DNA from: Neoceratodus forsteri
Taxonomy: Eukaryota; Chordata; Ceratodontiformes; Ceratodontidae
Assembly (NCBI GenBank): GCA_016271365.2
Contig: CM028131.1
Location: 284,144,001 to 284,208,000, forward strand
Reading direction: 5' to 3'
Length of the DNA: 64,000 bases
This document shows, piece by piece, positions 20,975 through 33,004 of this stretch (its first letter is position 1; each line of letters opens with the position of its first letter). Under the pieces are notes generated by a model that had not been told where the DNA came from, did not search any database, and worked only from the letters and a program-made list of their open reading frames with translations. A program made the position numbers and the translations under genes.

Positions 20975-22480
20975 ATTATTAACAGTTCACTTTGCTACTT
21001 TTGTTTTCCAATTCAGTGGGATTGGTGGAGGAATAACTCTTGCTCTGTCCTAGTAATGGGATAACATTATGTGTGTGCCATGAGTTGATCTTGCAGCTAA
21101 AGAAAGTTTCCCCTTGAAGGAGACCCACCCCCTAAAAACATGGAATGAGGAGGTACCAACTTCTGGAAGGTTAGCAGCCAGCCTTAAGGTTGTGAGGAGG
21201 CCTAACCTTGACTGAAAACTAAAGGAAGGGGCTACAAAATTATTCTAGGTGGACCTTAGGCAGACACAGGAAGAATAGCATTCAGAGATGCTGCTGACAT
21301 GGTGTGCACAGGTGAAGGAACCCTTGTGAGCTTAGGACCCCACCCTCTGGCAGTTGAAGTCTTAAATACTACACTGCGAGGTGCCACTGGCCATGGGTTT
21401 GTACAGCTGAAGCTTCCCCTTGAGTATTGGACTTTCTCACCACCCAGTGGGACTGCCAGGAGATGCCACAGGGGACAGGTGGTCTGTGAAGGACTCCTGC
21501 CCAGCAAAGGACTCAACCTTATGGTGTGGACGTCAAGGGGTATGAGTGAGCAGGATCTGTAACTACAATAATGGCCAGTAGGAATGCATTTATAGAACAT
21601 GATGACATGATACAGAGATGGACTGACCGAAAGAGGACTGCAAAAGGAATGATTGATAGATTGTATTGGATTGATTGAGGACTGCTGAAGAATGACCGAC
21701 ATGATAGAAAATGACCAGAATGACAAGATACTGAAAATAGGAATGCATTTCAAAGGCCATTACCATGGTGAAAAATCAGCCATGAGCAGGAATTGCAGGA
21801 AGCTGTAGTCCAGCCATGATGGTAGTGAAAATACTGGAACAGACTAAGTGATGGCTGAATGACGGACAAGGCTGACTGAAATGGATGGAGTTCAAGTGGT
21901 TGAAGCTGCTGGCTGGAATGCAATGCATGCAGAGGGACTGCAGTGAAAAGTTTGCTAGTGTTGGGTATGGCCAGCAGGTAAAGCAGATTGAGAAAACAGA
22001 AATAAAATGCAGTTTCATGACAGAGGCAGGACATAGAATCAAGTCAGCACACTCATAACACCCCGCAGGTAAGCACTGAAGTTAAAGAAGGACAAGAGAG
22101 CAGCAGGAGTGGCTGCAGTAGAGAAAAGCTGGAAGCACAATGTCACAGCCAGAGAATGTAAAATATACCAATCCAGAGAGTTGCAAATGCACAGACCAAA
22201 CAGAAGCTGAAGACAAAAGCCAAACAGAAAGGCCCAAAATAACCGAGGGGAAAGCAGCAACCATGGGATGAGGGGGGAGCATAGCCTCAGGCTACAGCAA
22301 ACAAACAGAGCTTCTGATCAAAGCTGTAGGAAGCTGGCTTATATAGCCCAGGAAAGGGGTATGGCTGGTTGCTCCCGCCCATCAATCCTCAGGCTAACTT
22401 TTTATTATATGACCGAAGTTAGTCCAGATTAGTTCTACAACCTAGGGCTAGAAAAGTACATAGCATTTCTGTACAACGAT
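20975..22480. other. Unassigned region
   Basis: No gene recognised. From about 21,600 to 21,910 the sequence is locally repetitive (GACTGA, GATTGATTGA and GAATGAC words). Frames near 21,256-22,282 carry no known motif. Confidence 0.4.
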
Positions 22481-23340
22481 ATTCATATAGGGCCATATGT
22501 ACTATTGGTGCAGAGTGGCTATGTGCATGTATCTGGGTTGAGTAGTCTCTCTACACCCACTACAGCCCCACGTGACATGCACAAAGGGGCTTTGACCAGA
22601 ACCACCACCCAATCCCATGTCCGCGGACAGCTCCATGCTGGGGTGTTCTGGAGGGTGTGCCAGCACTATGCAGTATTCACTAACCCATGTAGTGCTGGCT
22701 GCATGGAGTGCAGAAGAGGTAGCGCAGGGGTACATCAAGGAGACCCTGCCATAACCCACCTCTGGCCCCATAGGCACAGGCATGGGTCACTGGGGACCAG
22801 GACAGGGCACACCATGCTGCCCCTTACCACTGGGCAGCAGGAGGCAGCAGGGACAGCTGCACGGGCAGGTGGCCGGAAACATCTTGTGCAGCAGCACCAG
22901 GACCAGAGGGTGCTGTATGGGTACAGATGAGTGTAATCGGCATGCACAGCCCCGGACCCGCACCACTCTATTCATGGGATCCACTATGGGTTCAAGGGGG
23001 GCATCCCATTGTATGCCCACCCGGGATGATGACTCTTCCCCAGCCACCCTGCAGAGTCCTGTACACTGGAGGGGAGGAGCCGCGGACAGGTGGCTGGTAT
23101 TGGTGAATGCCGGTATGGGCACACCTGTCCACGGGACACAGGGTTGTGGGCAGGGTGCACGCATTTCGTGCGTACCTATGTCCCATTCGTGCATAGGAGC
23201 CATCAGTAGGGTAAGATTAACAATAAAGGTACATTTACAGATGGGGCTGTCAAGTGCAGTTACAGGCAGAGTTAGCTTTCAAGTAATTCTGAGCAGAAAG
23301 TGGGAGGAGGAGGTACAGACCAGCAAAGGAAGAGAGTAAC
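22481..23340. other. Unassigned GC-rich block with overlapping ORFs
   Basis: A GC-richer stretch with open frames on both strands (for example plus 22505-22930, plus 22782-23339 and minus 22787-23203). None shows a motif I recognise. A GATATTCA word and GGGCCATATGTACTATTGGT at its left edge resemble wording inside the fold-back element at 58.4 kb. It could be a decayed DNA transposon, but I cannot support that. Confidence 0.3.
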
Positions 23341-23699
23341 AGAGTCTGGGTGCAAAGATAGCAAAGGCCTGATTCCCCACATTGGTATTAGTGTTAGGGA
23401 TGACAAGCAAAGTCTTACGTAGATTGGAGAATCCCTACGGCCAGCAGTAGTGGATGCCAGTCACTCCTAGGTACAGCCCTGAATGGCTTCTTTTCTTTAT
23501 TGAAAATTATGTTTACTGAGCTTTTCAATTAATACAGGAAATATACCAAGTCAAAAAATTAGACCATGCCATACTTGTGACATGTACAGTAGCTTCTCCA
23601 ATACATATGTTGCCTACCCAGATGCAGTTTGCTACAAGTAATGCCTTGAGTTTGGATTACAGATTTGAAAACTCTGGGACACATAAAGACATTAAATAT
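23341..23699. other. Unassigned; possible reverse LINE tail near 23,495
   Basis: CTTTATTGAAAATTATGTTT at about 23,495 resembles the complement of a polyadenylated LINE end, but no coding sequence supports it. Confidence 0.3.
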
Positions 23700-24398
23700 G
23701 GGTTCAACTTGGCTCACACCAAAGGTTCCTGACAACGCAGTTGTTGTCTCTGGCTACGCACTTTTTAGACTAGACCATACTGGCAAATGAGGTGGGGTCT
23801 GTGCAAGTTATCTAAAGGATACCCTTCAAGGCAGGGTCCTCCCTCCAATAACACCTATGCTCAACAACTCTCAAATGCTAGCTATTAAAATAATATTTGG
23901 TAAACAAGGTAAAACCCTCACTATCATATCCATCTATATCCCCCCTTGCGACTAAGCCTCTGGCATCCAAATGGTTACCGACTTCCTAGAAAATATCCCT
24001 AAACATACTGAGATGATCATTATGGGGGACTTCAATGTAAATTGGATGGCCCCCAAGGTGGAACCATACAAGGATGTTTTCGCGGCCATTGACATCTCCC
24101 GACTAGTACCCATGCCAACTCGTATCAACTATAGAACAGGCTGCAGCTCCCTCCTTAACTGGGTTCTCTCCACTCACCCATGTAGAATCTCTAACATCAG
24201 AGTTCTCCCTGACTCATTAAGTGACCACTCCCCAGTCAACTGTCAATGATCCAATAAATCGCCGAAACCTAAGGGCAATTTCACCTACCAACATTTCCAA
24301 AAGAAAAGACAACCTTCCACAATTTTTGATTGCACTGTCTATGACTGATTGGTCTCCTATTAATTCCATGAACTGCACTGATCAAGCCCTGGCCTACT
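23700..24398 (+). mobile_element. L2-like LINE, endonuclease part (5' piece of a split element)
   Basis: The frames encode an apurinic-type endonuclease: IIMGDFNVNWMAPK (GDFN box) at about 24,015-24,060, then PTRINYRTGCSSLLNWVLS, and LSDHSPVNC (the SDH box) at about 24,215-24,245. After a frameshift it continues with DWSPINSMNCTDQALAY to about 24,396, where CR1 sequence takes over mid-codon. The same LINE resumes near 26,095 with AVQC/FNAVCDQFAP wording. The split is therefore due to a nested CR1. Confidence 0.8.
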
Positions 24399-26094
24399 CC
24401 TACAGAAGCGAAAGCAAAAGGGGTTCAAACAATGTAGAGCCTTTGCCTAACCCAGATGGGTCATTAGCAGTATCCAACAAGAAGATGGCAGAGGTCCAAA
24501 ATAATTATTTCTCCACAATATTCAGCCAAAAAATACCAAAGAGTTTATTGATGGGAAACCAATAATATCCCAGAACCCAATACGAACTGACCCTAAGGAG
24601 ATCAAGGCGTGACTAATCTCACTTAATCAGAATAAATCACCACAGTCAGATGGATTCCATCCAAGAGTACCTAAAGAGCTTGCAGATGAATTAGCACCAC
24701 CAATTAATTACATCTTTCAGCAAACACTCCTTAGGGGGGAAGTACCTGATGCATGGAGACAAGCTACTATTATACCCTTACGTAAGAAGAGAGAGAAAAA
24801 GACTACTTCTAATTATAGGCCAGTTAGCCTAACAAGTGCTTTGAGCAAAATTCTGGAGAGTTTTATTAAGGATTATATTAATGAACACATATAGGAGAAC
24901 TGTTTGGGAGATGAAACACAACACGGTTTCACTAAAGGTAGATCATGCCAGACAAATTTGCTGAAGTTTTATAACAGAGTCAGCATTTGATAAACTACCC
25001 TATTAGGAAATAATTAAAACACTGATCACCTTGGAGGTTCATGACAATGTAGTGGTCTGGATATATGCATGGCTAAGTGACAGAAGACAAAGGGTTAGTA
25101 TCCGGGGGGACTTACTCCGTTTGGACTGAGGTGGCCAGTACAGAGTACAGGGTCTGTGCTTGGGCCAACCTCTTTAACATTATGTCTCTCAACTAAAGTG
25201 CGAATAGCCTGGGGTGTGGATGACCAGGTTCTGATAACTGTAGGTTAGGCGTAGAACAGTGGCACAATTCATCTTATTTAGGTATGTAGTCAGCCCTGGA
25301 CTACATTGAATCATGGTGTAAATCATATAAACTGCCACTCAACCCAAATAAATACACAGTTATGCACTTAGGGGCACACGATTCCAAGATGCCATACATG
25401 TTAGGAAAAATAAATTGCAAATAGTTACGGAGGAAAAAGATCTAGGCATAACCATCACTCACAATCTCCAGTTTAAAACACAGTAGCAAAATAATCAGAA
25501 AGGCAAATGGAGTGTTAAATTGCATTTTGAGGCACATCGCCAGTAGGGACAGGATGGTTTTGATGCCACTGTTCTGTTCATTGGTTAGACCTATTTTAGA
25601 GTTGGGGTGCAGATGTGGTCTCCATACCCTAGATATAAGATTGATGGGATAGAAAGGATACACAGAAGAGCAACAAGATCTGTTGATGGTATGGAAAATA
25701 AGGAATATGACCAGAGGCTTAATGAATTGGGCTAGTTCACTTTGGAGTACAGAAGATGAAGGGGGACATGTCTATGATTTTCAGAGCACTCACAGGTCAA
25801 GATCTTTGGGAGAGACTAGGTTTAGAACTACATGACCAACATTATTCCACCAGGGCACATTCACTGCAATTAAAAAGTGAGAATTGCAGAACTTGGAGGA
25901 GGAAAATGTGGTACAATCAAAAGGTGGTGTCATCCTGGAATGAGCTACCCTGGAAGTGGCAGGAAGCTCCTCAATGGAAAGTTTCAAACAGAAGCTTGGC
26001 ACTTTTAACAACAAGAGCCCAGTTTAAATAAAGGGTGAGCACCATGGATGCAAGTCTTCTTTGCTCAGTATTTTACCTATGATCATGTACCTAT
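24399..26094 (+). mobile_element. CR1-type LINE nested in the L2-like LINE
   Basis: It begins inside ORF2 with the linker NPDGSLAVSNKKMAEVQNNY. A decayed RT follows: a SPQSDGFHPRVPKELADELA-like box at about 24,635-24,700, SNYRPVSLTSALSKILE, HGFTKGRSCQTNL, NPNKYTVMHLGAHDSK, and a C-terminal block with ILRHIASRDRMVLMPLFCSL and VVSSWNELPW at about 25,925-25,955. Stops are frequent and the motif A/FADD region is scrambled. Possible target duplications are GGCCTACT (24391-24398) and GGACTATT (about 26,095-26,102), 6 of 8 matching. It is a separate CR1 subfamily from those at 31-37 kb. Confidence 0.75.
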
Positions 26095-28452
26095 GGACTA
26101 TTTAATACAGCAGTTCAATGCAGTGTGTGACCAGTTTGCCCCTCGCAGGAAATGAAAAGTTAGAGGAATTTCAAACTCTTGGATCACCCTGCACTATTAA
26201 TGATGATGTGGGACAAGGACTGTCTCTGGTACCGTGCACTGGCCTCCGGTCTCCAGACTGACTGGGAAAGCTACAAAACTGCTAGAAACCAGTGTACCCA
26301 AGTGATACACAGATCTAAACAAGACTATTACAAAAACGAGCTCACAAACAATTGGGGGAACAGTAAACTTTTGGGGGATAATATTAGAAACTTGACTGGG
26401 AAACCAATCAACCCCCCCCCCCAACTACGATTGAAATTGATGGCACTCCTACTCAGGGCCATAAAATAATGGCTGGCACCCTTAATCTAGCATTTATGAA
26501 CCTCAGCAGGTTACTCCCACCTGACTTTTACAAGCACTCCACCTTAACAGACAAGCATAACAATTCTGCTACTCACCCAACAAGCCCTCCATTCTATTTC
26601 AGGAAAGTGTCCCCAGCTGAAGCTAGAAAATACCTGCTAAAGGTGCTAGGTAAATCTAGATTCAGCAGTGACACCTATGGATCTCAAACTTCTCTCCATC
26701 GCACTTGATGCCATCTTAATCCCCCTCACCAAATTCCTTAACCTCTCAGTCTCTCAAAAATTTCCCTCAGCTTTGGAAATCCACAATCATCACGCCTATT
26801 CACAAGAGTGGAGACAGGTTTCAACATGTCAACTACTGCCCCATCTCACGCCTCCCCCACTTTCCAAAGCCCTAGAGTGAATTGTTGTGGACCAACTGTC
26901 CAAATACCTAATTAAGTATAACATTCAGTGTCCGCAACAACACGGCTTTCAAAAAGCACATAGTACGATCACTGCCCTACTAGAATTTACAAGTCACATA
27001 CACAGGGCCCTGGATACCGGGCATCTCCTAGGGGCGGTGTATGTAGATTTGACCAAGACATTTGACACCATCAATCATCATCTCCTCTTGACCTCCCTCC
27101 CCACACTTGGACTCTCCGAGTCTACCAACTGGTTTGAAAGCTACTTGACAGGAAGTCGACAGTGAGTTAAGATTGGGGAGTCTCTCTCTAACTGCCTCCC
27201 AGTGCGTTCTGGGGCCCTCCAAGGATCTATTCTTGGCCCACTACTTTTTAGCCTCTTTATTAACAATCTCCTAACAGCCTGTGACAATAATATGATCTTA
27301 TATGCGGACGATGCCGTCCTTTTTTCCACTCACTCAGACCCAGTCCTCCTAACTACTGACCTTTACTCTAATTTCAACCTTGTTGAACAGTGGTATGATC
27401 AGCATAAACTGCTGATGAACTACAAAAAAAAACAAAGCTATGATGTTCATCAATGCACACAGCAAACACAAATCTTAACTATCTTGAACAAGCTACATTA
27501 CCCTCTTGACTAAGTCCAGGAGTTTGAGTATCTTGGAGTTACGCTGGACAGTACCCTTTCCTACACTTCTCATGTCAACCTCATCTCCAAAGATGTCAAT
27601 TCTAGGATAGGTATCCTCTGTCACCAACACCACTGCCATACTGTGGAGACTATGTGGATAGCTATAACCAGTGCAGTCCTTTCAATAATCCTGGCCTGAT
27701 CTTCTATGGATCAGCTGCTGACACTACACTAAAAAGAATCAGAACCGCCATAAATAAGTGTTGCCGTCTTGTAACAGGAGCAGGGAAAGAGCGCACACCC
27801 GTGAGCTCTACAGACAATCCTCATGGCTCGACCTACAGGGTCAGATCACCTATCAGGCCTGCCTCCTGTCTAAAAAAATCTGCCTCAGACTTACCCCTCC
27901 TGCAACATATGGCCTTATGTTAACCTCCCCTCACACTCAATGTACCCACAGCACTAATAAATCCTCTTTTCTAGTTCCTTTCTGCTGTACATCTCAAGCC
28001 CAACACTCCTTCGCTTACAGGGCTCCCTCCCTTGTGAATGGGTTGCTACCTGAGATCTATACTGAGAACAAACTAGGTCCTTTCAAACACATATTGTGCC
28101 AGCACCTCTTTAATTGCTGCAGTTGCGACTGCTCCACCTAGTCTGTCTCTGCACTCCCATTATACGCCGTCCTCTTCCCGCTATCCTCTCTATGTACTTC
28201 TTGCAACAATATGCACTCTTTGACAATATCATTCTCTGACTGCATCGAGCCACCTTACCCTCATTTTAGTTTCTCAATTGACTAGTTAATTCTGTCGCTA
28301 CCACATGTATTATTGCATTTCCTAGTTATCTGTTTCTCCAACTTTTTGTTTCCAATTTGTTTACTGTTTTACACTTGCTCTGGACGCGGAACCTTTGTAA
28401 ATGAACCTCTGGTTCAAAGGCATTTTGTAATCCTAGAATTTAATAAATAAAA
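26095..28452 (+). mobile_element. L2-like LINE, RT and 3' UTR (3' piece of the split element)
   Basis: This is the continuation of 23,700-24,398. In order: the linker with SKQDYYKNELTNNWGNSK, an RT with HGFQKAHSTITALLEF, YVDLTKTFDTINHHLLLTSL (motif A), QGSILGPLLFSLFINNL (motif B) and YADD (27301-27312, catalytic pair intact), then INKCCRLVTGAGKE and a C-terminal FAYRAPSLVNGLLPEI block. Frameshifts and stops (for example around 27,515 and 27,900) show it is dead. The 3' UTR (28,142-28,452) contains the GAACC-TCT-GGTTC hairpin at about 28,403-28,415 and ends in AATTTAATAAATAAAAAAAT. It belongs to the same family as 1-857. Confidence 0.85.
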
Positions 28453-28819
28453 AAATGCATAAACTTTGCCGAAAAGAACTTGAGCACATTAACATATGTT
28501 ATACAGCACAGTTGTCTATCAGTGGATCTATTAGTTGTGTAGATAGCACTAAGGAGAACACACCTATGAAAGTGAATAGAAATGCACAGGAACTCAGTTC
28601 CTGTACCTTTTTTGCAGCATAAACAAAGTTCCAGTACTTCTTTCCACTGAAATTGGAACAGAAATTCTTACAACAGTAACATAATGACAATTTGTTGGCC
28701 TGTGACCTGAGATGAGTGGATTCTGTTATGAAGTTGACTTGCAGAACAATTTAGCTTGTTTTAGACATATTTTGACATCTCTGATTCGGTCTACTAGTAT
28801 CTATACTGCCTAGATTGAA
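28453..28819. other. Unassigned
   Basis: No gene or repeat family recognised between the LINE tail and the next CR1 fragment. Confidence 0.4.
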
Positions 28820-29085
28820 AGAAATATAGAAACACAGAGATGTCAATAGCACAAAAAGGCCCATTGGCCCATCGAGTCCCAAAAGGTATCCATCAGAGTG
28901 AGGATTTTCATTCTGCTTTTCATTTTTGCCAGTGTTTGAGTCCCTGTACTTTGTTCACAACTTACACAGCTGGTGCACACATCCAATACAATTAGATCAC
29001 ATAGTGGGGAGGTTGTCTTAAAGTGAAAGGGGGCCAAGGTACATCCTCAGCATATTCCAGCCCTAATCATCACAGCACATTGTGG
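28820..29085 (-). mobile_element. CR1-type LINE 3' end
   Basis: On the minus strand the terminal segment reads GACTCGATGGGCCAATGGGC, then CTTTTTGTGCTATTGACATC and TCTGTGTTTCTATATTTC, a CR1 3' end with the TTTCTATG-type tail. About 200 bp upstream is 3' UTR-like without coding motifs. Confidence 0.6.
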
Positions 29086-29827
29086 TGGGAGTGAGTCCAA
29101 ATATTGGCTCCATACCCTCTCAAAAATGTCTCCTTTGTCCCTGAGGGAGTAGGTCAGCATTCCAGTGGAAGCACTTTAAGGATGAGGTCCTCCCACATAG
29201 AGTGCGGGCCTGAAAGGAAACCCATGTATTTTGGATACAATATCTTTCAAGTACTGTATTTAGCAGCCACTTGTTCTCCTCTCAGTCTTTAATTCCCAGT
29301 AGCATAGCTGCAGGGGTAATGGGGACCTTGTACCTATGGATCTGTCCCATTTCTGTCTGCTACATATTTTCAGAAGGGCTGAAGCTTCTCACATCCTCAG
29401 AAATAATGAAGGTATGTATCTATTTCTTTAGTATGCCTCCTACGTATAGGAGAGATCTCAGGGTGAAATTTCTGAACTATCTGGGGAAGTCGGTACAACC
29501 AATTAACAAACTTATATTGGGCTTCTTTATACTAATTACAAATAAAAAAGACATACCCAAGGAGCAGATCATCTGCCAGGCCCTTTCTGGAACGGTGGAT
29601 TACAAGTCTGCCTCCCATCTCATCTAGACTTTAATGAGTAGTCTGGACCTATTGTGTAGCTTTGCTTGACCACAACTGAGATCTTCTTCTGTGAGTTATG
29701 GCATTTACAGAGGATAACCTGCTCTAGTGGGCCAGTGTTAGCAGATATTGGGTCCCTTCTGTCAAGCCATCCAACATAGTGTCTCAGTTGAAAATACAAA
29801 TATAGCTGGGAGTTGGGTACTGTTCCA
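29086..29827. other. Unassigned
   Basis: No recognisable gene. A 118-codon frame (29271-29627, plus) has no motif I can name and no repeat partner in the window. Confidence 0.4.
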
Positions 29828-29836
29828 CACTGTTTT
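29828..29836. repeat. Target duplication of the SINE at 29.8-30.4 kb
   Basis: CACTGTTTT here recurs at 30450-30458 on the other side of the SINE. Confidence 0.6.
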
Positions 29837-30449
29837 TTTTTTTTCTTTTAATCTCTTTTTCTGGCTCTGCTGAGCCCCGGAGAACTCTCTCGGGCATCCA
29901 CTCACCCCAGCTCTACCTCTGGGCCTAAAACTCTCCAACTTCCCGGCACCAGCCCAGCTATCCCCTCGGCTCTGAGCACTCCCAAGGTGGGGCCACTCTA
30001 TCCTCCCAGGGCACTCTATCTGGAAATTCAGGCTGGGCTGGGCTCAGCCCAGGAGCTGGATGAGTCCGGACAGTGGAGTGTGGTTGCAGGCGTGGTGTCG
30101 TCACCTATCTCCGGGAGCAGGAATTTTTCTTGGCTACAGTCCCCCCTCCACCTTCTCCACCCTGCCAGATGGAACTCGGATGTGCAATGGTGCCAGGCAT
30201 GCCTGCCTCAGTTCTACGTCCCTCTAGCATGCCCTGCGCATTGCAGTGCCTCCAGTGGCCACCGGGGGCCGGTGCGGTGCTGGGCAGAGCCTGGATTCCT
30301 CCCCCACCAAGAGAGGAGAGCAGTCCTCTGGACAATCAATCCTCCCTCCCTCTCCCCTGATGACCCCCGGAGGCCCAAGCTCGGTCGCCAGTGTGGCCTG
30401 AGGTGTAGCGTCCAGCACCTCAACCCTCAGCGCCACCATGCAGGCCCCC
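29837..30449 (-). mobile_element. Long tRNA-derived SINE (copy 1)
   Basis: On the minus strand it begins GGTGGCGCTGAGGGTTGAGG (A-box-like), then CTGGACGCTACACCTC and GGCGACCGAGCTTGGGCC (decayed B-box area). A ~480-bp GC-rich body follows, ending in an A-rich tail (a T-rich run at 29,837-29,860 on the plus strand). The head matches the heads at 47,247 and 63,459 base for base over most of ~70 bp. About 610 bp in all. Several long frames cross it, but they are not conserved between copies, so I treat it as non-coding. Confidence 0.75.
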
Positions 30450-30458
30450 CACTGTTTT

Positions 30459-30930
30459 GTTTAATATCCTCGAAGGAGCATATCCCTTCCACTTACATTA
30501 CATCTCCTAAACACTGTATCCCTCTGTCCTGACATTCTTTGCTGACTACCCCCTTTAGATCTGGTAGAAAGCCTGGTTTATCTGCCAGGGTAGCCAACAG
30601 CGTGTGCTCACCCCTTCCCTGCTTACCCTTGCAGAGAGCCTGCAAGGCAGTCAGGATTCACTACATGAATGGTTTCTTATTCCTAAGTCCCCTGCATGCC
30701 CTAAACCCATCTACTGTGAGATATGTGTGATGGGGAGATGGGGCCCCTTCACATTCCAAGTTGAACCATTGTGCCTTATCAGACTGGGTCACTCAATCCT
30801 GCATCAGTCTCATCTGGGCTGCTAAGTAATACTGGTGTACATCCAGGAATTTAAGGCCTCCCTTTCAGTCATCCTGTTTTAGTCTATTCAGGCTTGCCCT
30901 AGGCCTGCTCCCTGCCCACAGAATCCTGGA
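30459..30930. other. Unassigned
   Basis: No recognisable gene or repeat between the SINE and the next CR1. Confidence 0.4.
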
Positions 30931-32917
30931 ACAGGTGGCCTCCAACCTGTGCCTATCAGCCCTTAGGATGGTTTCTTAATCCAGGGCACAAGAGAGACAA
31001 CAAAGCATAGGGTGATCCTGGACCTGGAGCTGACAAACTGAAACCACGTTATTGGCATTAGCATAGTTAAGCCCTTTGGTAATAGCAATCATCCTTCAGT
31101 GTGGTTCCGGCATGATATAGGAAGGGAAATCCTTAACACTGAAACACATATTCTTGATTTCAGGAAGGCTGACTTCAGTGCGATGGGGATGCAATTCCAC
31201 AAACATATGACTGAACTTGGGGGAGCAAGAGAAGTAGAGGAGAAATGGTCTATCATACAGAATGGGCTCCAGGTAGTCACAAACACCTGCCTGAAGCAGA
31301 AAGGTGCAGACAAACTAGCACAGGGAACTCCTCTGGTATACGCGGGGGGGGGGGTGAAAGTGGCAGGAAAGTAAAAAGGTTTCTTTCAGAAAGTACAGAG
31401 GGTTTCAGGGAAGAAGAACTGAGTGCACTTCATGGAGAAACTCAAATCAGCTAGCAGGGAAGTCTGGAGGGCCAAAGTGGGAGCTGAACTGAGAACAGCC
31501 AAAGGAGTCAAGGAAGGAAATAAGACCCTCTCAATACATGCGGGGAAAAAAGTCAAATAAAGAAATGGATCGTCAAATTGCATCAAGAGATGGAGTTACT
31601 GGAGGATAGTAGAGGAAAGGCATAAGCACTGAATGAATACTTCTGCTCAGTATTTCTTCACTAAGGAGAAGGAAGGATTAATATCACAAGGAAGGGTAGG
31701 CAAGGGGGGGGCAACAAAGGTATGTGAGGATTCACTTACTGCCAACAGGGTCCTACAGGTACTACTAGCCCTGAAGGTGAATAAATCTCCTGGGCCAGAT
31801 GAAATGCACCAAAGAGTGTGGAAGGAGCTGGTGTCAGGACAGGTAGCCAAACTTCCCTATCTGATCTTCGACTCAGGTGTGGTGCTCTGCAAGTGGAGAA
31901 TAGTCGATGTAGTTTCCTTGCATAACAGCAAGGCCAAGGGCAAGCTGGTAAACTACAGCCCATCAGACTGATATCAATCATTGGCAAGCTGATGGAAACC
32001 ATTCTTAAGGAATGGCTGGTGGAGTTTCTAGAAGCTATTGGGCAACAAGATGACAGACAGTAGCATGGGTAAGTGACAGGGAGGTCATGTCAAACAAACT
32101 TGATAAATTGTTTTGACTGGCTCACAAGGACGGTGGGCAAGGGTTTGGCAGTGGACATACTGTACCTCTAACCTGTGCCTATCAGCCCTCAGGATGGTTT
32201 CTTAATCCAGGGCATGAGAGAGACAACAAAGAATAGGGCGATTGGGTGACTAAGCCCCCTTGACTCAGGCATGGTGCTCTACAAGTGGAGAATAGAGGAT
32301 GCAATTCCCTCGCATAACCACAGGACCAAGGGCAAGCTGGGAAACTACAACCCATCAGAATGACATCAATCACTGACAAGCTGATGGAAACCATTCTTAA
32401 GGAATGGTTGGTTAAGTTTCTAGAGTTTATTGGGCAACAAGATGACAGACAGCAGCATGGGTTTGAGGCAGGTAGGTCATGTCGAACAAACAGAATAAAT
32501 TGTTTTGACTGGGTTATAAGGATGGTGGACAATGGCCTGGCAGTGGACATACGTATCGTCAACCTGTGCCTATCAGCCCTCAGGATGATTTCTTAATCCA
32601 AGGCACAAGAGAGACAATAAAGAATAGGATGATCCTGGACCTGGAGCTGACAAACTGCAACTGCATTATTGACATCAGCATAGCTAAGTCTACTACTGCA
32701 GCAAGAGCTCTGACTCAATTCCCATAAAAGACTGAGCAAGAAGTTGGATGACCTAGGGGTAGGGGACAAAATGGCTAGGTGGATGGGAAACTGGTTATTG
32801 GGAAAACTCAGAGATTGGGGGAATACTCAGTGATGCAGTAGGTCACCAGTAGGGCAACACAGGGCTCAGTGCTTGGGCCAATGCTGTTCAATATGTTCAA
32901 GCACTTGAAAGTGATAA

Positions 32918-33004
32918 ATAATAATAATAATAACTTTATTTCACATAAGTGCCTTTCATGCCATCAAGGCACTTTACAAAAAGATAAAAACAGCAATAAT
33001 AAGG
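32918..33004 (-). mobile_element. Reverse-oriented LINE/SINE tail with strong 3' hairpin
   Basis: On the minus strand the end reads AAGTGCCTTGATGGCATG then AAAGGCACTT, followed by ATGTGAAATAAAGTTATTAT and a (TTA)n tail. The arms AAGTGCCTT/AAGGCACTT form a stable hairpin. This is the look of a stringent-type LINE or its SINE partner. It sits at the left edge of a fragment inserted in CR1 (A). Confidence 0.55.

Noticed and set aside
22502..23339. Set of 130-185-codon ORFs on both strands
   Set aside because: Open in several frames at once in GC-rich sequence, with no recognisable motif; kept only as an unassigned block.
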